NCBI RefSeq assembly: GCF_007743815.1
Contig: NZ_CP036265.1
Location: 377,501-441,500 of the forward strand
DNA length: 64,000 nucleotides
Direction of reading: 5' to 3'
Source of the DNA: Alienimonas californiensis
GTDB lineage: Bacteria > Planctomycetota > Planctomycetia > Planctomycetales > Planctomycetaceae
The position numbers and the translations under genes were made by a program. Of the stretch, positions 44,938 to 54,052 are shown in pieces. The notes below the pieces were generated by a model that saw only the letters and a list, made by a program, of their open reading frames with translations, was not told the DNA's origin and searched no databases. Position 1 is the stretch's first letter. Each line of letters begins with the position of its first letter.

Positions 44938-47900
44938 CTAGTTCACGTACAAGAATTCGTTGGTGTTCAGTAACACCAGGCAGTACTGCGCGAGGCCGTG
45001 TCGGCTGACGAATTGTTCGCCGAGCGACGTTTCCCGACCGGTCGGCTCTCGGGCGAACAGCAGCCGATGGGCCAACTGAATCTGGACTTTCGCGTCGTCG
45101 CCCGCGTCCTCGCGCAGTTGCTGCGCCAGCCGCTCGCCGCACTTTTCCATCGTCACGTTATTGAACATCGACAGCGCCTGGACCGGGGTGACGGTTTCGG
45201 TTCGCACCGGCGCCATGACGCTGGGGTCGGGGCAGTCGAGCGTTTCGAGCAGGGGATGGCTGCCGGAGCGGGCCCACAGGCGGTAGAGCGTGCGGCGGTT
45301 GACCTCGTCGTGGAATTCGCCCGTCGGGTCGGTGAATTCCGCGTTGTTGCCCGCCTTGACGCGCATGTCGCGATAGCTGGGTCCGCCCAACTTGCGATTC
45401 AGCGCGCCGGAGACGGCCAGCGCCGCGTCTCGGACCGCCTCCCCCTCCAGCCGATGCACGTTTTGGCGCCACAGCAGCCGGTTGTCCGCGTCGACGTTCT
45501 CCGCCTGCTCGTTGCGCACGTTCGACCTCTGCCGATACGTGGCCGAGGTGACGATCAAGCGGTGCATCTCCTTGACCTTCCACCCGCCGTCGATGAAGCG
45601 GGCGGCGAGCCAATCGAGCAACTCCGGGTGCGAGGGCCGGCCGCCGCTGAAGCCGAAGTCGCTCGGGGTGTCCACGATGCCGCGGCCGAAGTGATAGCGC
45701 CACAGGCGATTGACCATGACCCGCGCGGTCAGCGGATTGCGGGAATCGCTCAGCCACTCGGCCAGCTTGCGCCGCCGCTCCGCCTCGGGGGCGTCGGGCG
45801 CGAGGCCGAAGTCCGCCGACAGGCCGCCGCGCGACAGGGCCTCGAGCCCCCGGGGGGCGACTTCCTGCAGCGGATTCCGAAAATCCCCTCGCGAGAGCAC
45901 GTGGAACTTGGGCGGCTGGCGAGGAATCGGCACATGGGCCGTGCCGGAGAACGCGACCTGGGCGAGCGCGTCCTCCGCCGCACGCAGCCGGCCGATCAAT
46001 TCGCGATGCTGCGACCGCTGTGCGTCGGGGGCCCCTGCGAGCAGCGCCTCGAAGGGTTCGCCGGCGGCGACGTTCTCCGACCGCGTTTCGAAGTGTCGGC
46101 GGACCTCGTCCGCGCCCAGCGCGCGGCTGTACAAGCCGACGGCGTGAAACACGCCGTTCCAGCGACGACCGCCGGAGAACTCGTCTCCCAGCCCCAATCG
46201 GAAGCCGTCGTCCCAGTTGCCCAGGTCGCCGCCGGTCGTCCGCTCGGCCGCCAACTCGCCGGCGAGGTACAGCTTGCTCCGGCCCTGGCGGTCGAACGTA
46301 TAAACGACGTGGACTCGAGCCGACTTCACGCCGCCCGCGGGCGAGGCGAGCGAGGGCAGGCCGTTGCCGTCGGTCTTGGTCGTGCGGAGGCGCACGTCGA
46401 ACCGATCGCCGTCCTGGCCGAGCGTCACGTTCCGCGCTCCGGAATCTCGGGAGAGGGTGAGGATCCGCGCCGGTCCGCTTTGCTGCGAGTTCTCGGGAGT
46501 GATCCAGGCCTCGATCGTCAACTCGCCCGACGAGCGAACGCGGTCGACGAACTCCCGCGGCGGCTGCTTCGTCGCGAACCGCGGCCCGTCGCCCTTCACG
46601 AGGCTGGGGCCCGAATCCGAACGGGCGCGGTCCGGGACGTCGTCGCCGGGCCGTTCGCCGATCAGGTAGAACAGTTCCAGCCCCTCGACCGGCCGCGCGG
46701 CCGTTTCGCCTTTCCCGTGGCGACGGCGAATCTCCGCTTCGAACGCCGCGATTCGCTCGCGGAGATTCTGAGCCTCCTCACGGAGGCGGGCCTCGCGCCG
46801 CGGATCCCGGGTCGCGGTCAGATCCGTCCGTTCCTTTTCCGCCTGGTTCACGCCGCCCACCAGCGCCGCCATCTGATAATAGTTCTGCTGCGAGATCGGG
46901 TCGAACTTGTGATCGTGGCAGCGGCTGCAATGGACGGTCAGCCCCAGGAACGATTGGCCGAGCGTCGCGACCAGATCCTCCAGGTGATCCCAGCGGGCGG
47001 CGGTCCGCATCATGGCGGACCCTTCGACGTGTCCCACCTGGTCCCACGTCCCGCAGACGTGATAGCCGGTCGCGGTCAAGGCGTCGTAATCGCCGGGACG
47101 CAGCACGTCGCCGGCGATCTGGAGGCGAACGAATTCGTCGTAGGGCAGATCGTTGTTGAACGCCTGAACGACCCAGTCCCGGTAGCGCCAGGCGTTGTCG
47201 CGGATGCGGTTGCGTTCGTATCCCTGCGTCTCGCCGAAGCGGACGACGTCCAGCCAATGCCGCGCCCAGCGCTCGCCGTAATGCGGCGAGTCCAACAACC
47301 GGTCGACGAGCGCCTCGTAAGCGTCGGGGGAGGCGTCGTTGACGAACGCCTCGACCGCCTCCGGCTCGGGCGGCAGACCGATTAAATCAAAATACAGGCG
47401 ACGGATCAGCGTCCGCCGATCCGCCGTCGCCGCGGGTCGCAGCTTTTGCGCGTCGAGCCTCGCCAGCACAAAGCGATCGACGTCGTTGAGGACCCAGTCC
47501 GGATCCGCGAGTTGAGGTGCTGCGTTGCGAGCGATCGGCTGCAGCGACCACCAGTCATAGCCGGCGCGCCGATCGCTGGAATAGGCGACGGGGTCGATGG
47601 CCGCCCCGCCCCATCGGGCGCCGTCCTTGATCCATCGTTTCAGGATCTCCTGTTCCGCTTCGGACAGGGGCGGACGATCCAGGGGCATGTCCCCCGAGCG
47701 GACCCTCTCCAGCAGCAGACTCTCGTCCGGCTTGCCGGGGACGATCGCCGCGCCGCTGTCGCCCCCCGTGGACACGGTCGCGGCCTGCGACAGGTCCAGC
47801 CCCCCTTCCGTCACGGCGGGGCTGTGGCATTCGAGACAGTGCTTGGCCAGCAGCGGCGCCACAGCCGACCCGAAATGCCGCTCGCCCCCGTCCGGCGCGC

Positions 47901-47979
47901 CCACGGCCGGCGTCGCGAATAGGGCGATAACCGCGAGAGCCCCGACGCCGCTGCGCAGGGCAGAACGACTGACCTTCAT
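44938..47979 (-). CDS. Planctomycete cytochrome c / DUF1549 / LamG / DUF1553 protein
   Basis: The product is 1013 aa. A signal peptide (about 1-28) is followed by a single haem-binding CLECH at 48-52 (PSCyt1 domain, with GGLDLSQ and PDESLLLERV). DUF1549 follows: DRFVLARLDAQKLRPA, RRLYFDLIGLPP, YGERWARHWLDVVRFGETQGYE, CSRCHDHKFDPISQ. A LamG-like jelly roll lies near 450-630 (VHVVYTFDRQGRSKLYLAGELA). DUF1553 closes the protein: NPLTARVMVNRLWRYHFGRGIVDTPSDFG and NRRTLYRLWARSG. These extracytoplasmic proteins are thought to act with DUF1501 partners, possibly on polysaccharides or other polymers. A TAGAAT hexamer lies 42 bp before the start on the coding strand. Confidence 0.93.
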   Translation of the reverse strand: MKVSRSALRSGVGALAVIALFATPAVGAPDGGERHFGSAVAPLLAKHCLECHSPAVTEGGLDLSQAATVSTGGDSGAAIVPGKPDESLLLERVRSGDMPLDRPPLSEAEQEILKRWIKDGARWGGAAIDPVAYSSDRRAGYDWWSLQPIARNAAPQLADPDWVLNDVDRFVLARLDAQKLRPAATADRRTLIRRLYFDLIGLPPEPEAVEAFVNDASPDAYEALVDRLLDSPHYGERWARHWLDVVRFGETQGYERNRIRDNAWRYRDWVVQAFNNDLPYDEFVRLQIAGDVLRPGDYDALTATGYHVCGTWDQVGHVEGSAMMRTAARWDHLEDLVATLGQSFLGLTVHCSRCHDHKFDPISQQNYYQMAALVGGVNQAEKERTDLTATRDPRREARLREEAQNLRERIAAFEAEIRRRHGKGETAARPVEGLELFYLIGERPGDDVPDRARSDSGPSLVKGDGPRFATKQPPREFVDRVRSSGELTIEAWITPENSQQSGPARILTLSRDSGARNVTLGQDGDRFDVRLRTTKTDGNGLPSLASPAGGVKSARVHVVYTFDRQGRSKLYLAGELAAERTTGGDLGNWDDGFRLGLGDEFSGGRRWNGVFHAVGLYSRALGADEVRRHFETRSENVAAGEPFEALLAGAPDAQRSQHRELIGRLRAAEDALAQVAFSGTAHVPIPRQPPKFHVLSRGDFRNPLQEVAPRGLEALSRGGLSADFGLAPDAPEAERRRKLAEWLSDSRNPLTARVMVNRLWRYHFGRGIVDTPSDFGFSGGRPSHPELLDWLAARFIDGGWKVKEMHRLIVTSATYRQRSNVRNEQAENVDADNRLLWRQNVHRLEGEAVRDAALAVSGALNRKLGGPSYRDMRVKAGNNAEFTDPTGEFHDEVNRRTLYRLWARSGSHPLLETLDCPDPSVMAPVRTETVTPVQALSMFNNVTMEKCGERLAQQLREDAGDDAKVQIQLAHRLLFAREPTGRETSLGEQFVSRHGLAQYCLVLLNTNEFLYVN

Positions 47980-48293
47980 TGCTTCCTGTCTTGGTTGAGC
48001 GGCAGGCCGCCGCGTCGGTCATTCTAGATCGTCGCTCGACGTCGCGTCCACTGGCTGGCAGGCTGATCGCCGCGTGCGCCCCGGTCCGCGTCGAACCTCG
48101 TTCGCGAGCGCGACGCGGAGGAGACCAGCGGTCGGGACCGAACGAAGGCGAGCCCCGTGCCGCCGCCCTCGCACACCGGCGGATGCGATGTCACGGTCGA
48201 TCGTTCTTACCGCAGAGCCGCATCGGCGCCGCTTGGAATTGATCCGCTCCGAGGCAGGTCGTTCGCTCGGCGACCGACGGCCGCAAGCGCCGC
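47980..48293. other. Intergenic region upstream of the DUF1549/1553 gene
   Basis: This 314-bp region carries no convincing coding frame. On the minus strand TAGAAT (48021-48026, five of six bases of the -10 consensus) lies about 40 bp before the 47979 start and is a candidate promoter; no clear -35 hexamer is present at 17 bp. No RNA gene or repeat is visible in the rest. Confidence 0.35.
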
Positions 48294-49487
48294 TCAGAGC
48301 GTCCGGAACGGCTGATGCCAGGGGCTCCAGGCCGACCACGGGCCCGTCGCGCCTTGCTGCCGAACGCGGACAAAGTACACCTGGGACGCGTCGAGCTGAT
48401 TGGCCCCGGCCAGCGAACCGACGAACTGTCCTGTGTCCGGGCCAACGCGCACGCGGTCGGTTCCCCGCAGCGGGCGGGACGTCCAGACCACCGACTGGCC
48501 GGCGGGATCGTTCGCGATCTCCGCTTCCCAACTTCTCTGGCCGCCCGGGCCGTGATTTGGCGTGACGAATAAAACCGGATTCCGCGGACAGACGACCGGA
48601 CCGATCGGCTCGGTGGAGACCACGAAGTTATCGATCCAGCGCGACTGGTCGACGGGGGAGCCGTCGTTCCAGTAGGCCTCCAGAAAGACGGCGTTGATCC
48701 CGCGGTCGGCGTAGCCGCCCCGCCAGTCGAGATCGCGTCGCTCCGCCTCCAGCCGCGCGTCGATCCACAGTTGGTTCAGGCCGTCGTTTTTGCCGGGCGA
48801 GTTCAGCTTCGCCCGCGCCTCGACGCAGACCCAGCGGCCGGATTCTTCGCGGCTGTGAAGTTGGAATTGCGACGCCGGCTTGTTGCCCAGCCATTTGAGA
48901 TTGGCGAAGTCGTTGTATTTGGTCGTCACCACGCGATCCCCGCGCACGCCCGTGGCCGGGTCCAGCGTGAGGGCCTCGCCGCTGCTCCAGACGTGCGCGA
49001 TCATGGCCTGTCGCCAGCCCGGCGGCGTCAGACTCGTGGCGCGGGAGAGTTTCGCCGGACCGCCGCCGGTCCAGCCGGGCTGATGACGCACGTAGATGCG
49101 CCAATACACGTCGGTGAACGTCTCCTCCGGGCGGACCGCCTGCGCCGGGTACACGGGCGAATCCCCGAAGAAGAGTTTCCGGCCGCCGGTCCCGCGTTCG
49201 TCCTTGCGATAGTCCATCTGAAGCGACCTACCCCGGTCGCCGAACCGCGTCGCGTCGGTCGTCTCCCCGCTCCGCTCCGGGTATTGCCGCTGCGTCGCAG
49301 GGTCGTCGAAGTCGTCGTACCAGATCACTGCCGCGTCCGTTGCGTGCGGTTGGGATTCGGCCATCCCGACGCTGTCGATGCGGGGCGCCTCCGGAACCTG
49401 CTCCGCCCCGGCGGACGCCACGCCCCCGCAGCTCACGACGCCGCCGCAGAGGAGGAAAAGCAGATTCGTCAGCCGGAATTGGGTCAT
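48294..49487 (-). CDS. Secreted protein with polysaccharide-binding/lyase-like jelly roll
   Basis: The product is 397 aa. The hydrophobic N-terminus ends in VVSC-G, a possible lipobox, so it may be a lipoprotein. The body (about 55-295) contains VIWYDDFDDPATQRQYPE, SLQMDYRKDERGTGGRKLFFGD, DVYWRIYVRHQPGW, SGRWVCVEARAKLNSPGKNDG and RWIDNFVVSTEPIG, a pattern seen in concanavalin-like secreted planctomycete proteins. The last ~95 residues look fibronectin-like (AGANQLDASQVYFVRVRQQGATGPWSAWSPW). No catalytic set is recognised. It is followed on the same strand by the DUF1549/1553 gene. Confidence 0.7.
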   Translation of the reverse strand: MTQFRLTNLLFLLCGGVVSCGGVASAGAEQVPEAPRIDSVGMAESQPHATDAAVIWYDDFDDPATQRQYPERSGETTDATRFGDRGRSLQMDYRKDERGTGGRKLFFGDSPVYPAQAVRPEETFTDVYWRIYVRHQPGWTGGGPAKLSRATSLTPPGWRQAMIAHVWSSGEALTLDPATGVRGDRVVTTKYNDFANLKWLGNKPASQFQLHSREESGRWVCVEARAKLNSPGKNDGLNQLWIDARLEAERRDLDWRGGYADRGINAVFLEAYWNDGSPVDQSRWIDNFVVSTEPIGPVVCPRNPVLFVTPNHGPGGQRSWEAEIANDPAGQSVVWTSRPLRGTDRVRVGPDTGQFVGSLAGANQLDASQVYFVRVRQQGATGPWSAWSPWHQPFRTL

Positions 49488-49538
49488 GGTCGTTCGCCTG
49501 ATTTCCTGCGTGGATAGACCGAGGTGAGTCGGGACACT

Positions 49539-51509
49539 CTACGGAGACGGAACGGGGCGATATTCGACCCAGCGGGTCCGCACGTTCCGGCCGGCGGCCA
49601 GCGTCCACGTCTGCGATTCGCCCGTCGCGCCCGTGAAGCGGTGCGAAGCCGTCTGCTCGCCCCCGTCGTCCTCCCAGGCGAACGTGACCTCCGTCGCGTC
49701 CCGGCTGGGCGGTTCGTAGACGAGGTGCATTTCTGCCCGCAGATATTTCTTGCCCCCGGTATTCCGGAAGCGAACCTGGAGCGGCCCGCTCGTCGGCTCC
49801 TCCAACGGAACGTCGCCCCAACAAAAACTTTGCGACCAGAAGTCGCCGGGCTCGTCGCCGCGCCGCGTGATTCGCCAGTCCTCCACCACGGGCCGCCAAC
49901 TGGCGCCGGCGTCGGCGGAGTATTCGATCTCGTACGTCACGTCGGGACTGGGCGGGTTTGAGGAGGCGACGTGTGCGGCGGCATGAATCGCGACGGCGGG
50001 GCGGCCCCGCGGCGCCTCGGCGGCCAGCGTGACCGTTGGCGTGCCGAAGTCCCTGGCGATCCGGTGGGCGTCGGCCTGCGGCCGCGTCGGTCCGATCGAC
50101 GTGACGGCCCGCCCCGAGGCGAGGAACTCGATCTCCGTCCGGCCGTCGCGGAGCCGCGGGATCGTCGATCCGTTCGCCTGACAGACGGTGATGATCTTCA
50201 GGCCCGCGTCCGCGAGCGTGGCGGCGACGGCGCCCGGCGGTGCGTTCGAGTCCGCCGGAGCGTCCGGGAGCGAGAACCGCAGCCAATATTGCCGAAAGCC
50301 CTTGGCCTGGTCGGTGAGGTCCAGTCGTCCGGTCAGCCGTCCGCAGGCGGTCCAGTTCGCGCCGCGATCCGTGGAGATCGCCGTCTCGCACTCGGCCTCG
50401 CCCTGCACCGCCAAGCCGTTGCGGCAGCCGGCGTCGTAGATCCCCCAGGCGGCGTCGTTCGGCGGAGTCGCGGCGATGATATAGGGCGTTTGAAATTCGA
50501 AGGTGATCTGCCGGGCGTCTTCTGCGATCACGCCTTCCTGATAGTCGCCGCTGCGAAAGTCGGGCTCGTAGACATACACCGCATTGGCGAACCGGGCCTG
50601 CCCCGGCCGATACTCCGCGCCGTCTTCCGAGCCGTACATCGTCTCGGGCTGATTCACCCAGGTCCGCGAACGCTCCGGCCCGGGGATTCCCGCCGTTTGA
50701 TAATTGCGTCCCCAGAAGACGAACGTCTTCCCGTCGTCCAGTCCCGGTTGGAGGTAGCGGCGCAGGGACTCGCCGCGCCGCAGATGCGTCATGGGCGGCG
50801 CTCCGCTGTAGCCGGGGAAATACTCGGCCGAGCGGTAATCCGCGTAGACGGCCCCGTCGTCCGGATGCAGGCCGCAGACCAGCCAGCCGCGTTGCGCCTC
50901 GGCGGCGGAGCGTTTCGCCAGCCGTCGATCATCGCGCTGCACGTCGGCGATCGACATTAATCGATCCTGTTCGCGATCGAAGATGACGGTGGACAGATCG
51001 TGATCGAGCAGGGCCCAGCGGCCGTCTCCGTAGGGACCGCCTTTCAAAAAGACCTCGAACGAATTGTGCCCCGCCGTGCCGACGGTCCGGCCCCGATTGT
51101 GCCCCAGCAGCGCGTGCAGTTCGGCCGACCACTGGGCGTGCGTCGTGCCGCAGAGGCCGAAGCCGTGCGCGAACAACCCGGTCCAATAGTCGCGCGTCGC
51201 GGAGTCGCCGCCCTGCCGAAACCCCTCCCCCCAGAGGTCTTCGACGCCCTCCTCGCCGTGCCAGTAATGGGTATTCCGCCAGAGCCAGGCGGCGAGCGCT
51301 TTTTGCTCGTCGGCGCTCGGAACGTCTCCCACGACGCGGCGGTAGAGGTCCGCCTGCGTCGCCTCCAGCCGCTCGAAGGTCGAGCACGACAGTTCCCCCG
51401 GGTACCAAGGATGGTCGGTGCGAACCTGGGGGTCGCCGACGCCGGCGTCCGCCGCGTTCGGCGTCAGCAGCCCCAGGAGCGCGGCCAGGGAAACAGCAAC
51501 TCGCCGCAT
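49539..51509 (-). CDS. Secreted transglutaminase-like protein
   Basis: The ATG at 51509 (MRRVAVSLAALLGLL) gives 656 aa with a signal peptide cut near residue 22; the frame upstream is open but Arg/Pro-rich. Residues about 75-180 resemble a transglutaminase core: HGFGLCGTTHAQWSAELHALLG holds Cys120, TAGHNSFEVFLKG holds His148 and RWALLDHDLS holds Asp169, a full Cys-His-Asp set. The rest (about 200-650) is beta-rich (YRPGQARFANAVYVYEPDF, VTYEIEYSADAGASWRPV). It may be a peptidase or amide-processing enzyme outside the cytoplasm; the substrate is unknown. The next gene on the strand starts 52 bp after the stop. Confidence 0.68.
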   Translation of the reverse strand: MRRVAVSLAALLGLLTPNAADAGVGDPQVRTDHPWYPGELSCSTFERLEATQADLYRRVVGDVPSADEQKALAAWLWRNTHYWHGEEGVEDLWGEGFRQGGDSATRDYWTGLFAHGFGLCGTTHAQWSAELHALLGHNRGRTVGTAGHNSFEVFLKGGPYGDGRWALLDHDLSTVIFDREQDRLMSIADVQRDDRRLAKRSAAEAQRGWLVCGLHPDDGAVYADYRSAEYFPGYSGAPPMTHLRRGESLRRYLQPGLDDGKTFVFWGRNYQTAGIPGPERSRTWVNQPETMYGSEDGAEYRPGQARFANAVYVYEPDFRSGDYQEGVIAEDARQITFEFQTPYIIAATPPNDAAWGIYDAGCRNGLAVQGEAECETAISTDRGANWTACGRLTGRLDLTDQAKGFRQYWLRFSLPDAPADSNAPPGAVAATLADAGLKIITVCQANGSTIPRLRDGRTEIEFLASGRAVTSIGPTRPQADAHRIARDFGTPTVTLAAEAPRGRPAVAIHAAAHVASSNPPSPDVTYEIEYSADAGASWRPVVEDWRITRRGDEPGDFWSQSFCWGDVPLEEPTSGPLQVRFRNTGGKKYLRAEMHLVYEPPSRDATEVTFAWEDDGGEQTASHRFTGATGESQTWTLAAGRNVRTRWVEYRPVPSP

Positions 51510-51612
51510 GGTCGCGCTCCGGCTTTGGAACAGGAACAGAAGCTCCGCCGAGCCCGGCGGCGGGCGACGTTTCCCTCCGTCGGCGGCCGCTTGGACGAAG
51601 CGGGGTCGTCGC

Positions 51613-51618
51613 ATTCTA
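51613..51618 (-). promoter_or_regulatory. Possible -10 hexamer upstream of the transglutaminase-like gene
   Basis: TAGAAT followed by G on the minus strand, the same 7-mer as at 48020-48026, about 104 bp before the 51509 start. No -35 partner was found. Confidence 0.25.
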
Positions 51619-51701
51619 CCCGGGCTGCCCGAGCGACGAGAGCGACCGGCGCGGACGAACGGTCCCCCGCGTCCCGGGACTGAGGGACCGCAGGGCGGCG
51701 C

Positions 51702-52787
51702 TCAGGACAGCCACGCGTCCAGACGTTCGGCGACGAACTCGTCGTCGATGAGGTGCGGGTGGTCCCGGCGGACGCGGGCGATTCGCTCGGCCTGCCCCGG
51801 CGAGAGTCGCTCGTGCGGATCCAGGCACCGGTCCGAGGCGAGCAATCCCTGGCCGTGCAGCACGTGGTTGATCCCCGGGACGCAGCCGGCGAACCCGTGG
51901 GCCGGGTCGAACAGCGCCGCGTTGCAGTCGGTGACCTGGGCGTCCAACGCGAGCGCCGCCGGCGTCAGCGGCGTGGCCCCTGTGCGGAGGGCCTGCACGC
52001 GGTCGAACGTCTCGACCGCCCGGCGGGTCCAGACGGCCCAGTGCCCCAGCAGCCCGCCGACCATTCGCTGCGTAACCGTCACGCCGCCGACCCGCGTCGA
52101 AAACGGCGTGAGCAGATCCGCGACGATGTGGTCGTCGTTGCCGGTGTACAGCGCGATCTCCCCGGCCCGCCCCGCCCGCGCGACGCCGCGGACGACGTCG
52201 AGCGTTTGATAGCGGTCGAACGGGGCGATCTTGATGGCGAGCACGTTGTCGATCGCGGCGAACCGGCGCCAGAACGCTTCGCCCAGCGGCCGGCCGCTGA
52301 TCGCGGTCTGGAGGTAGAACCCGAACAGCGGGATCACGTCCGCGACTGCCCGGCAGTGGGCGATCAGGGCGTCGTCGTCGGCCTGCGGCAGCGCCGCGAG
52401 CGAGAGCAGCCCGGCGTGGTAGCCGAGCGACCTCGCCAACTCCGCCTCGCGCACGGCCTGCGGCGTCGGCCCGCAGACCCCCGCGACGCGGACCAAGCGG
52501 GGGCCGCCGTTCCGCTCGATCTCGTCGAGCGCGTCGCCCGCGGTTCGCAAGACCGGTTCGAGCAGGTTGTGCGCGGGGTCGCGGATCGCGAACTGCGTCG
52601 TGTGCACCCCGACGGCGACGCCGCCGGCGCCGGCCGCGGCGTAGTAGCGGGTGAGGGCCCGTTGGCGGCGCTCGTCGTAGACGCCGTCCGCCGACAGCGC
52701 GAGCGGGTGCGCGGGGATCACCAGCCCCGCCTGCAGGGCGTCGCGGACCCAGCGGGGAGCTTCGGCGGAGTGGGACATGGGCCTCAT
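51702..52787 (-). CDS. Dihydrodipicolinate synthase (DapA)-family aldolase/lyase
   Basis: The product is 361 aa (ATG at 52787; a second ATG at 52778 has a closer GAGG upstream). A TIM-barrel protein of the DapA superfamily: ALQAGLVIPAHPLALSADG at the start, a TGAGGVAVG-like AAAGAGGVAVGVHTTQF, IPLFGFYLQTA (Tyr158) and NVLAIKIAPFDRYQ with the Schiff-base Lys at 186. It is longer than true DapA (about 290 aa), so it is more likely a pyruvate-dependent aldolase or dehydratase on another substrate. It lies 33 bp downstream of an NAD-dependent epimerase gene, which suggests a shared sugar-acid pathway. Confidence 0.82.
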   Translation of the reverse strand: MRPMSHSAEAPRWVRDALQAGLVIPAHPLALSADGVYDERRQRALTRYYAAAGAGGVAVGVHTTQFAIRDPAHNLLEPVLRTAGDALDEIERNGGPRLVRVAGVCGPTPQAVREAELARSLGYHAGLLSLAALPQADDDALIAHCRAVADVIPLFGFYLQTAISGRPLGEAFWRRFAAIDNVLAIKIAPFDRYQTLDVVRGVARAGRAGEIALYTGNDDHIVADLLTPFSTRVGGVTVTQRMVGGLLGHWAVWTRRAVETFDRVQALRTGATPLTPAALALDAQVTDCNAALFDPAHGFAGCVPGINHVLHGQGLLASDRCLDPHERLSPGQAERIARVRRDHPHLIDDEFVAERLDAWLS

Positions 52788-52820
52788 TCCAGCGTCGAGC
52801 GACCGCCGACCGCGACGAAC

Positions 52821-53855
52821 TTAATACCGCCCGTCGCGGACTTCAAAGCGGGTCGGTTTGCCCAGCGTCCGCCCGCCGCGGGCGATCCAGTCGGCGACCC
52901 AGTCGATCACGCGTTCGATCGGGGTGTCCGGCTCGCCGAGCAACGCCGTCGCCCGGGCGGCGTTGGACAGCAGGGCGGCGGGGGCCGGTTCGCCGGTGAA
53001 GGCGACGGGCCGGCCCATCCGCTCGGCGAGGCGGGTCGCGACGTCGCGGACCGCGAGCGTTTGCGTGCCGGTGACGTTGATCGCCAGCGGCGGGCTGCCC
53101 GCATGCTCCAGCAGGCGCAGCGCCGCGGCGTTGGCGTCCCCCTGCCAGATGCCGTTGAAGTATCCCGTCGCGAGGTCGATCGGCGTCCCGGCGGCGATCC
53201 GCTGGGCCAGATCCACCAGCACGCCGTAGCGGGGTTCGAGCGCGTAGTTCAGCCGGAGCAGGACCGCGGGCGTGCCCCGTTCGCGGGAGGCGTATTCGAA
53301 CAGCCGCTCGCGGGCCACGGCCGCGTTCGGGTATTCGCCCCGCGGCTCCAGCGCGTCCGTCTCCACGCTCCCGCCCGAATCGGCCGCCGTGACGTCGTAG
53401 ACGTTGCCCGTGCTGAAGGCCACGACGTCGGCGTCGCGGTACGCCCGCGTCGCCTGCAGCGGCGCGACGGTGTTCGCCGCCCACGTCAGGTCCGGCCGCT
53501 CCGCGGTGCCGAACTTCAGCCCGACCATGTAGACCACGTGGGCGGCCGGGGGCAGCCGGTCCGCGGCGTCCTCCGCGAGCAGGTCGCAGGCGACCGTCTC
53601 CGCCCCGGCCGCCTCATGTTGCCGCCGCACCGCCGCGTCGCCGAAGCGGCTTACGCTGAACACTTTGGCCGAACTCCCCGCCGCGTCCCGCGCCCGACAG
53701 GCCATCGTCACCAGCGACAGGCCCATCTTCCCCCCGCTACCGAGCACCGCCAGATCGCCCCGCAGCCGGCGGAAGACGTCGACCACCGCGGGCGTCGGGC
53801 GGCTGAGCAGTTCCTCCAACGCGGTTTCGTCGGCGATGCGATCGGGAAGCTCCAC
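52821..53855 (-). CDS. NAD-dependent epimerase/dehydratase family protein
   Basis: The product is 344 aa. A Rossmann domain begins at RGDLAVLGSGGKMGLSLVTMACR (about 32-54), a GxGxxG-type motif. HVVYMVGLKFGTAERPDLTWAANTV and VVAFSTGNVYDVTAADSGG match the extended SDR strand/loop order. VLLRLNYALEPRYGVLVDLAQRIAAG takes the place of the usual YxxxK-bearing helix region; the Tyr-Lys pair is not obvious. It probably acts on a nucleotide-sugar or sugar derivative with the DapA-family neighbour, which starts 33 bp downstream on the same strand. Divergent from the ECF sigma gene. Confidence 0.82.
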   Translation of the reverse strand: MELPDRIADETALEELLSRPTPAVVDVFRRLRGDLAVLGSGGKMGLSLVTMACRARDAAGSSAKVFSVSRFGDAAVRRQHEAAGAETVACDLLAEDAADRLPPAAHVVYMVGLKFGTAERPDLTWAANTVAPLQATRAYRDADVVAFSTGNVYDVTAADSGGSVETDALEPRGEYPNAAVARERLFEYASRERGTPAVLLRLNYALEPRYGVLVDLAQRIAAGTPIDLATGYFNGIWQGDANAAALRLLEHAGSPPLAINVTGTQTLAVRDVATRLAERMGRPVAFTGEPAPAALLSNAARATALLGEPDTPIERVIDWVADWIARGGRTLGKPTRFEVRDGRY

Positions 53856-54052
53856 GACGAACCCGTCCGAGCGGTGAGGGAGGTTGACGACGGTCGCGCC
53901 ATCCGCGACCGCACGCCCCTAGCGATACCGCGAACGGGCCGTCGACCGCAAACGGGCAGCCACGGGGAGGACGCGCCGGGCGCCCGGCGGGAGACCGAAC
54001 GGTCGCGTGGGGACCGATGTCGCCGTAGCGTGATGTGCGGCAAGGCGAGGCG

